From assembly GCF_030733685.1 (NCBI RefSeq), contig NZ_JASHIM010000024.1, forward strand, positions 1-56,414: 56,414 bases of DNA. The letters are read 5' to 3'. Below, piece by piece: positions 51,241 to 56,414 of this stretch (position 1 is its first letter; each line of letters begins with the position of its first letter). Made by a program: the position numbers and the translations under genes. Under the pieces are notes generated by a model that saw nothing but the letters and a program-made list of their open reading frames with translations, searched no databases and was not told where the DNA came from. Source of the DNA: Roseovarius sp. MMSF_3281 (GTDB lineage Bacteria > Pseudomonadota > Alphaproteobacteria > Rhodobacterales > Rhodobacteraceae).

Positions 51241-52833
51241 TTATTCGGCGGCCATGGCCTCGCCTGACGTCATCCAGTCATCAAGCGCCTTGATCTGCGC
51301 CTTGGTCATCCGCAGGCCCAGACGGGTGCGGCGCCATACGATATCTTCGGCCCGGCGGGCGTATTCATGGCGCATCATCCATGCCACCTCGCGCCCGGTC
51401 AGCGTGGCCCCGAAATGCGGGCCCAGATCTTCCATGCGCGCGGCATCGCCCAGAACCTGCGCCGCCTCGGTGCCATAGGCACGCACCAAACGCCCGGCCC
51501 AATAGCTATCCAGAAACGGGTAGGCGCCCTTAAGATCATCAACCAGACGCTGCACGCCGTCCACCGCGAAATCGCCCCCCGGCAGGGCAACGCCCGCTGT
51601 CCAATCGCCCTTGGCCTGATCGAAAAACGGCGTGATCCTGGCCAGCGCGGCCTCGGCCAGTTTGCGATACGTGGTGATCTTGCCGCCAAAGACGTTCAAC
51701 ACAGGCGCGCCACCTTCGGTATCCAGCTTCAACACGTAATCCCGTGTCGCCGCCGTGGCCGATTTTGCCCCGTCGTCATACAAGGGCCGCACACCTGAAT
51801 AGGTCCAGACGATATCGTCGCGCGTCACCGGCTTTTTGAAATATTCCGAGGCGAAATCGCACAGATATTGCGCCTCGGCCTCGGTGCATTCAGGCTTGGC
51901 CGAGGGGTCTTCGTGTTCCACGTCGGTGGTACCGATCAGGGTGAAATCACCTTCATAGGGAATGGCGAAAATGATCCGCCCGTCTGCACCTTGAAAGAAA
52001 TAACACTTGTCGTGCTCAAAAAGGCGGCGGGTGACGATATGGCTGCCGCGCACAAGGCGCACGCCTTCGCTTGCATTCTGGCGCAAGGCGCCGGTGATCA
52101 CGTCCTTGACCCAAGGCCCACCGGCATTGACCAAGGCGCGGGCGCGAATGGTCTTGCGCCGCCCGGTCTCGGTGTTTTCCACCTCGACCAGCCACAGGTC
52201 GCCCTCGCGCTGGGCCGTCATGACCTTGGTCCGGGTCATGATGCGCGCGCCGCGCGCCTCGGCGTCGCGGGCATTCAGCACCACAAGGCGGCTATCCTCG
52301 ATCCAGCAGTCGGAATATTCAAACGCCCGCTGGAATTTATCCTTGAGCGGCGCGCCCTCGGGCGCCCGGGTCAGGTTCAGGGTCTTGGTTCCGGGCAGGA
52401 TTTTCCGCCCGCCCAAGTGATCATACAGGAACAAGCCCAGCCGAATCAGCCACGCGGGCCGCCGGCCTTTCATCCAGGGCATCACCAGATTGAGCAGTTT
52501 CGATGTCGGCGTTTCGCCCTCGAACCGCATGTCCTTGTGATAGGGCAGCACGAAACGCATCGGCCAACTGATATGCGGCATGGCGCGCAGCAGGGTTTCA
52601 CGCTCGATCAGCGCCTCGCGCACAAGGCGCACCTCGAAATACTCAAGATAGCGCAACCCGCCATGAAACAGCTTGGTCGAGGCCGAGGAAGTGGCCGAAG
52701 CAAGGTCGTTCATTTCGGCCAAGGCAACAGTCAGGCCCCGCCCCGCGGCATCCCGCGCAATGCCACAGCCATTGATCCCACCGCCGATAACGAACAGGTC
52801 AACCGTGTCACTTGATGTGCCCTTGTGGCCCAC
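51241..52833 (-). CDS. glpD: aerobic glycerol-3-phosphate dehydrogenase
   Basis: FAD-dependent, membrane-peripheral enzyme that oxidises glycerol-3-phosphate to dihydroxyacetone phosphate and passes electrons to quinone. The 530-residue reading starts at a GTG (52833) with GGGAGGAG seven bases upstream; the FAD-binding motif DLFVIGGGINGCGIARDAAG then falls near 12-31. Other family blocks are SATSSASTKLFHGGLRYLEYFEVRLVRE around 46-73 and the C-terminal DxxxRRT-like region RAEDIVWRRTRLGLRMT near 497-513. An ATG at 52896 would add 21 residues without family similarity. First gene of the glp operon, preceded by GlpR-like operators. Confidence 0.95.
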   Translation of the reverse strand: MGHKGTSSDTVDLFVIGGGINGCGIARDAAGRGLTVALAEMNDLASATSSASTKLFHGGLRYLEYFEVRLVREALIERETLLRAMPHISWPMRFVLPYHKDMRFEGETPTSKLLNLVMPWMKGRRPAWLIRLGLFLYDHLGGRKILPGTKTLNLTRAPEGAPLKDKFQRAFEYSDCWIEDSRLVVLNARDAEARGARIMTRTKVMTAQREGDLWLVEVENTETGRRKTIRARALVNAGGPWVKDVITGALRQNASEGVRLVRGSHIVTRRLFEHDKCYFFQGADGRIIFAIPYEGDFTLIGTTDVEHEDPSAKPECTEAEAQYLCDFASEYFKKPVTRDDIVWTYSGVRPLYDDGAKSATAATRDYVLKLDTEGGAPVLNVFGGKITTYRKLAEAALARITPFFDQAKGDWTAGVALPGGDFAVDGVQRLVDDLKGAYPFLDSYWAGRLVRAYGTEAAQVLGDAARMEDLGPHFGATLTGREVAWMMRHEYARRAEDIVWRRTRLGLRMTKAQIKALDDWMTSGEAMAAE

Positions 52834-52905
52834 GCGCGCTCCTCCCACACTTCGGGTATGCGACAAAAAGAACCACAAACGCGCGACAACCGTCAATCTT
52901 TAATG

Positions 52906-52922
52906 TTCGTTTATTTTCGTTT
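52906..52922. promoter_or_regulatory. candidate GlpR operator proximal to glpD
   Basis: TTCGTTT (52906-52912) and TTCGTTT (52916-52922), a direct repeat with 10-bp periodicity, about 75-90 bases upstream of the glpD GTG. DeoR-family regulators often bind TTCG-containing repeats. A related TACGA-N7-TCGTA inverted repeat lies at 52946-52962. Confidence 0.6.
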
Positions 52923-53065
52923 TTGCCTTTCTAACCTGTTTTTACTACGATTTTCTTTCGTAATATGCATATGGCGTCGCTTCGGCATCACAAAAGACCC
53001 GCCAATCCGCCCACGAATCGCCTGAATGAGGCCAAGGCCCATCACTTGGCTTGATTTACCCACAA

Positions 53066-53082
53066 AAACGAACATAATCGAA
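53066..53082. promoter_or_regulatory. candidate GlpR operator proximal to glpR
   Basis: AAACGAA (53066-53072) and AATCGAA (53076-53082), on the opposite strand the same TTCGWTT repeat with 10-bp period as the site at 52906-52922. It ends 22 bases before the glpR ATG, fitting autoregulation. The 271-base glpD-glpR gap is otherwise AT-rich promoter sequence. Confidence 0.6.
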
Positions 53083-53104
53083 AAAACTCGGTAACGAGAG
53101 GCCC

Positions 53105-53866
53105 ATGTCACAGACATTCCGACAGCCCGATATTCTGGAAATCGCCCGAACCGAGGGCAAGGTCATGGTCGAAGATCTGGCCGACCGCTTCGATGTCACG
53201 GTCCAGACCATACGCCGCGACCTGACGGAACTTGCCAATGCCGGGAAGCTTGAGCGCGTCCACGGCGGCGCGATCCTGCCTTCGGGCGTTTCCAACATCG
53301 TCTACGAAGAACGCCGCCGCCTGAATGACGATGCCAAGCAATCCATCGCCCGCGCCTGCGCCGCGGCAATCCCTGACAGCGCCTCGGTCTTTCTTGATAT
53401 CGGCACCACGACCGAGGCCGTGGCACAGGCCCTTCTTGATCACAGCAACCTTATGGTCGTGACCAACAACATGAACGTGGCCAACATCCTGCTGGCCAAC
53501 CCCGATTGCGAGATCGTCGTCGCGGGCGGCACCCTGCGCCGGGCCGATAACGGGCTGGTCGGCAATATCACCGCCCGCACCATCGAGAATTTCAAATTCG
53601 ACTATGCGATCCTTGGCTGTTCGGCCATGGACGAAGACGGCGACCTTCTGGATTTCGACATTCAGGAGGTGCTGGTTGGCCAAACCCTTCTGAAACGCTC
53701 GCGCGGCGTGTTCCTTGTGGCGGACCACTCGAAATTCCAGCGCAACGCGCCGGTGCGCATCGGATCGCTTCAGGATATCGACCGGTTCTTTACCGATCAG
53801 CCTTTGCCGCAACCCCTGTCGGACCGCTGCGCCGGATGGGGCACCGAGGTGACTGTTTCAGGCTAG
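53105..53866 (+). CDS. glpR: DeoR-family transcriptional repressor GlpR
   Basis: A 253-residue regulator. The DeoR HTH at the N-terminus reads LEIARTEGKVMVEDLADRFDVTVQTIRRDLTEL near 11-43. The effector domain (ribose-5-phosphate-isomerase-like fold) has the family motifs VFLDIGTTTEAVAQAL near 94-109, VTNNMNVANIL near 118-128, and KRSRGVFLVADHSKFQRNAPVRIG near 197-220. In relatives glycerol-3-phosphate is the inducer. It is divergent from the glp operon and its stop overlaps the metR stop convergently by 4 bp. Confidence 0.93.
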   Translation: MSQTFRQPDILEIARTEGKVMVEDLADRFDVTVQTIRRDLTELANAGKLERVHGGAILPSGVSNIVYEERRRLNDDAKQSIARACAAAIPDSASVFLDIGTTTEAVAQALLDHSNLMVVTNNMNVANILLANPDCEIVVAGGTLRRADNGLVGNITARTIENFKFDYAILGCSAMDEDGDLLDFDIQEVLVGQTLLKRSRGVFLVADHSKFQRNAPVRIGSLQDIDRFFTDQPLPQPLSDRCAGWGTEVTVSG

Positions 53867-54780
53867 GCCGGCTCCAATCCCCGCTGCAATCGCACGGGAA
53901 TTTCCCGCGCCAAGCGAATAAGGTGCGCGACATAGGGCTTGTCGGCGTCATCCTCGCGAATCGCCGCATAAAGCCGCTTGGTCAGGCCGGTTTCCGTGAT
54001 CGGGCGGGTGACGTAATCGCGGCTGGTTCGCGCCTCGCGCACCACCCAGTCCGGCAGCACGGCAACCCCTCGGTTCGAGGCCACCAAAAGCAGGGTCACG
54101 GCGGTCAGCTCCACCTGTCGAATGGCGCGCGGCTCGACTTTGGCAGGGGTCAAAAGTTCAGTAAAAACATCGAGGCGCGAGCGATCCACCGGGTAGGTAA
54201 TCAAGGTTTCGCCGCGAAAATCCTCCGCCTCGACATAGGATTTCTGCGCCAAGGGATGCTGACTTGAGGCCACGAACACCGGCTCGTAATCGAACAGCGG
54301 CTTGAAAATCACCCCCGGAAGGGTCTCGGGATCGGACGACACCACCAGATCGACCTCTTCCTTTTGCAGCGCGGGCAAGGCATCGAAGGCCAGACCGGGC
54401 CGGATATCCACATCCACCTCGCCCCAGTTCTTGCGGAACTGCTCCAACACCGGGAACAGCCATTCGAAACAGGCATGGCATTCGATGGCGATATGCATCC
54501 GCCCCGCGCTGCCCTCGCGCAACCCGCCGAACTCCGCCTCAAGCGCCTCGATTTCCGGTAGCACCTTCTCGGCCACGCGCAACAAACGCAGCCCCGCCGC
54601 CGACAGGCGCAGAGGCTTGGAGCGACGGATGAAAAGCTCCATCCCGGCCTGATCCTCCAAGCCCTTGATCTGATGGCTCAAGGCCGATTGCGTGATGTGC
54701 AAAAGCTCTGCCGCGCGGGCCAATCCGCCCGCCTGATGGATCGCCCGGATGGTGCGCAAATGGCGAAACTCGATGTGCAT
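53863..54780 (-). CDS. metR: LysR-family regulator MetR
   Basis: Activator of methionine-synthesis genes that senses homocysteine in studied relatives. The 305-residue reading from ATG 54780 starts HIEFRHLRTIRAIHQAGGLARAA, with the HTH AAELLHITQSALSHQIKGLEDQAGMELFIRRSKPLRL at about 22-58 in two overlapping helices, resembling MetR (QSALSHQ recognition helix). An ATG six codons upstream is possible. It is divergent from metF across 103 bases, the classical metR-metF layout. Confidence 0.9.
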   Translation of the reverse strand: MHIEFRHLRTIRAIHQAGGLARAAELLHITQSALSHQIKGLEDQAGMELFIRRSKPLRLSAAGLRLLRVAEKVLPEIEALEAEFGGLREGSAGRMHIAIECHACFEWLFPVLEQFRKNWGEVDVDIRPGLAFDALPALQKEEVDLVVSSDPETLPGVIFKPLFDYEPVFVASSQHPLAQKSYVEAEDFRGETLITYPVDRSRLDVFTELLTPAKVEPRAIRQVELTAVTLLLVASNRGVAVLPDWVVREARTSRDYVTRPITETGLTKRLYAAIREDDADKPYVAHLIRLAREIPVRLQRGLEPA

Positions 54781-54783
54781 TTC

Positions 54784-54810
54784 TTGAACGAACCTCATTC
54801 AAACCATGAA
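54784..54810. promoter_or_regulatory. candidate MetR-binding inverted repeats
   Basis: TTGAA (54784-54788) and TTCAA (54798-54802) form an inverted repeat with 9 bases between; TTCA-N5-TGAA follows at 54798-54810. The E. coli MetR site is TGAA-N5-TTCA, so half-sites agree but the spacing does not. The sites lie in the metR-metF divergent promoter. Confidence 0.45.
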
Positions 54811-54883
54811 TATTATGAAGTTGTCTCACAATGCTGCATCTGCAACAAGAGGAGCAACACAAGATTCTTGCAGGATTGAAACG

Positions 54884-55750
54884 ATGACCACGCCCCGCAT
54901 TTCGTTCGAGTTCTTCCCCCCCAAATCGCTTGAGGCGTCCTTTCGCCTTTGGGACACGGTGCAAACGCTGGCCCCGCTTGACCCGCGGTTCGTCTCGGTC
55001 ACCTATGGCGCGGGCGGCACCACCCGCGAACTGACGCGCGAGGCGGTGGGCACGCTGCACAATTCCTCGGGCCTCAATGTCGCCGCGCATCTGACCTGCG
55101 TCGAGGCGACCCGCACCGAAACCCTTGAGATCGCAGACAGCTTTGCCGCCGCAGGCGTCAATGAAATCGTCGCCCTGCGCGGCGATCCCCCCAAGGGCGC
55201 GGGCCGCTTTACCCCGCACCCCGAGGGCTTTGCCAGTTCCTGCGAGCTGATTGAAGCGCTGGCCGAAACCGGCAAATTCACCATCCGCGTCGGCGCCTAC
55301 CCCGAGAAACACCCCGACGCCGCCGATCAAAAGGCCGATGTCGAGTGGCTCAAGCGCAAGATTGATGCCGGTGCTGATGAGGCGATCACCCAGTTCTTCT
55401 TTGAACCTGAAACCTTCTTCCGCTTCCGCGATGCCTGCGAAAAGGCGGGAATCGACGCGCCGATCATCCCCGGTATCCTGCCGATCGAGAACTGGACCGG
55501 GGTGCGCAAATTCGCAACCGCCTGCGGCACGCAGATCCCGGCGTGGCTGGACGATACCTTTGCCAAGGCCAAGCGCGACGGGCGCGAAGACCTGCTGGCC
55601 ACCGCGCTGGCCACCGAACTGTGCAGCGAGTTGATCGAGGGTGGGGTCGAAGACCTGCATTTCTACACGCTCAACCGCCCCGAATTGACGCGCGATGTCT
55701 GCCACGCGCTGGGCGTAACACCGAAGGTTGCACTGCGCGACGTCGCCTAG
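54884..55750 (+). CDS. metF: methylenetetrahydrofolate reductase
   Basis: FAD-dependent reduction of 5,10-methylene-THF to 5-methyl-THF, the methyl donor for methionine synthesis. The 288-residue protein starts TTPRISFEFFPPKSLEASF (conserved FEFFPPK). SVTYGAGGTTRELTREAV near 40-57 contributes the folate site, LRGDPPKGAGRF near 104-115 the flavin region, and DAGADEAITQFFFEPETFFRF near 160-180 the conserved QFFF block. The start at 54884 has AGGA eight bases upstream; an in-frame ATG at 54806 would overlap the metR operator. Confidence 0.96.
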   Translation: MTTPRISFEFFPPKSLEASFRLWDTVQTLAPLDPRFVSVTYGAGGTTRELTREAVGTLHNSSGLNVAAHLTCVEATRTETLEIADSFAAAGVNEIVALRGDPPKGAGRFTPHPEGFASSCELIEALAETGKFTIRVGAYPEKHPDAADQKADVEWLKRKIDAGADEAITQFFFEPETFFRFRDACEKAGIDAPIIPGILPIENWTGVRKFATACGTQIPAWLDDTFAKAKRDGREDLLATALATELCSELIEGGVEDLHFYTLNRPELTRDVCHALGVTPKVALRDVA

Positions 55751-55812
55751 GGCTTCCCCTCGCGGTCACGCTGGCCTAGCGTTGCCTCCGGATATAACCA
55801 CCGGGGGCACGC

Positions 55813-56298
55813 ATGAATATCGCCGAAACACTCGATCAATTGCCGGATATGGCTGATCTTTTGTCCCGCTCGGGGCTGGAGTTCATGCAGGATATGGTCT
55901 CTGGCCGCCTGCCCGGCCCACCCATCGGCGCGACCATGGGTTTCTGGCCTGTCTCGGCCGAGGAAGGCTGTGTCATTTTCGAGGGAACGCCAGAGTTTCC
56001 CGTGACCAACCCCATGCGCGGGCTGCACGGCGGTTGGTACGGCGCGATACTGGATAGCTGCATGGCCTGCGCGGTGATGACGAAGGTGCCGCGCGGTTCA
56101 ATCTATACCACGCTTGAATACAAGGTGAACATCAGCCGCGCGATTCCCCTGGGGCTCACCGTGCGCGCGACGGGCACGGTTGCCCACGCGGGCCGCTCCA
56201 CCGGTATTGCCACGGGCGAAATCCGCGGCGTGGAGGATGGCAAGCTTTATGCCAGCGGCTCTACAACCTGCCTGATCATGAAAGCGCCGCAGGTCTGA
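55813..56298 (+). CDS. PaaI-family hotdog-fold thioesterase
   Basis: A 161-residue hotdog protein. The thioesterase signature is NPMRGLHGGWYGAILDSCMACAVM near 65-88, with HGG followed by the acidic residue D81, and the second strand pair is TTLEYKVNISRAIPLGLTVRATGTV near 99-123. Relatives hydrolyse aromatic or acyl-CoA thioesters; the substrate here is undefined. ATG at 55813 after GGGGGCACGC, with no strong Shine-Dalgarno. It follows metF by 62 bp, perhaps in the same transcript. Confidence 0.85.
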   Translation: MNIAETLDQLPDMADLLSRSGLEFMQDMVSGRLPGPPIGATMGFWPVSAEEGCVIFEGTPEFPVTNPMRGLHGGWYGAILDSCMACAVMTKVPRGSIYTTLEYKVNISRAIPLGLTVRATGTVAHAGRSTGIATGEIRGVEDGKLYASGSTTCLIMKAPQV

Positions 56299-56343
56299 CC
56301 AAATAGAGCGCGCTATCGCGCGCGCAGGGTATCTCGGCTTAAA

Positions 56344-56385
56344 GCGTTTCGCGAAAAACCTGAATCACAGATTTTCGCGAAACGC
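56344..56385. repeat. 14-bp perfect inverted repeat GCGTTTCGCGAAAA near the window end
   Basis: GCGTTTCGCGAAAA (56344-56357), 14 bases, TTTTCGCGAAACGC (56372-56385). It resembles a dispersed Rhodobacterales intergenic repeat. TTTTTCGCGAAA at the end of the tupA terminator region (about 22638-22649) matches one arm. It could form a transcript-ending hairpin after the thioesterase gene; the gene beyond is outside the window. Confidence 0.75.
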
Positions 56386-56414
56386 AGTGCTCCGCTCAAT
56401 CGTTGCACGCGTTC

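Overview
The window looks like chromosomal DNA of a Rhodobacterales (Roseobacter-group) alphaproteobacterium. Pointers are the high GC content, many 4-bp ATGA/GTGA gene overlaps, an RpoE/ChrR singlet-oxygen sigma/anti-sigma pair with its usual divergent gene cluster, an RpoH-II type heat-shock sigma factor, ethylmalonyl-CoA pathway genes (ccr, ecm), an Rhizobium-type GlpSTPQUV glycerol ABC transporter, and an Irr-like iron box. I see no rRNA, tRNA, CRISPR, prophage or transposase genes; nearly all genes are intact, and only dut is cut by the window edge.

Layout. 1-9.3 kb: dut (partial), coaBC, a ChaN-like haem/iron lipoprotein family gene overlapping rpoH2, cobU plus a histidine phosphatase, comM/yifB, an esterase, gshB, yraN, rsmI. 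9.4-13.8 kb: LpoA-like lipoprotein, glnD, DUF3775. 13.9-19.9 kb: an RpoE-ChrR stress island, with rpoE-chrR on the plus strand and a tightly coupled minus-strand operon FAD oxidoreductase-DUF1365-MFS-DUF3833-SDR. 19.9-23.6 kb: a structured 0.4-kb intergenic region, then tungstate transporter tupBCA and an HTH/periplasmic-binding-like regulator. 23.6-30.2 kb: nfu, tsaB, rimI, a LysE exporter, a TSUP transporter with its TIGR02186 partner, an SDR and a RecD-like helicase. 30.2-35.5 kb: ccr, an acyltransferase, ecm. 35.5-43.1 kb: DUF4168, deoD, an M20/CoA-transferase/DsbA/DciA operon, mutY, alkB. 43.1-53.9 kb: glpK-glpV-glpU-small protein-glpQ-glpP-glpT-glpS-glpD with divergent glpR. 53.9-56.4 kb: metR/metF, a PaaI-type thioesterase and a terminal inverted repeat.

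Functional links. Three places carry the same -35/-10 architecture (TGATCC or TCATCC, 16 bases, CGTA): upstream of rpoH2, of rpoE, and of the divergent FAD-oxidoreductase operon. This ties both sigma factors and the lipid-modification operon into one predicted singlet-oxygen circuit. The cobalamin-salvage gene cobU supports the B12-dependent mutase Ecm. The ccr and ecm upstream regions share an exact 13-mer. The glycerol locus is complete from uptake to dihydroxyacetone phosphate, with paired GlpR-like operator sites.

The most unusual items are: a GlpS/GlpT ATPase pair whose sequences predict one canonical and one degenerate ATP site; a small six-cysteine secreted protein inside the glycerol operon; an array of five TCGTACGA-type sites around a perfect 32-bp palindrome downstream of chrR; a hairpin that would mask the lysE ribosome-binding site; an Irr-like box at nfu; and two inverted copies of a 168-bp structured intergenic repeat.
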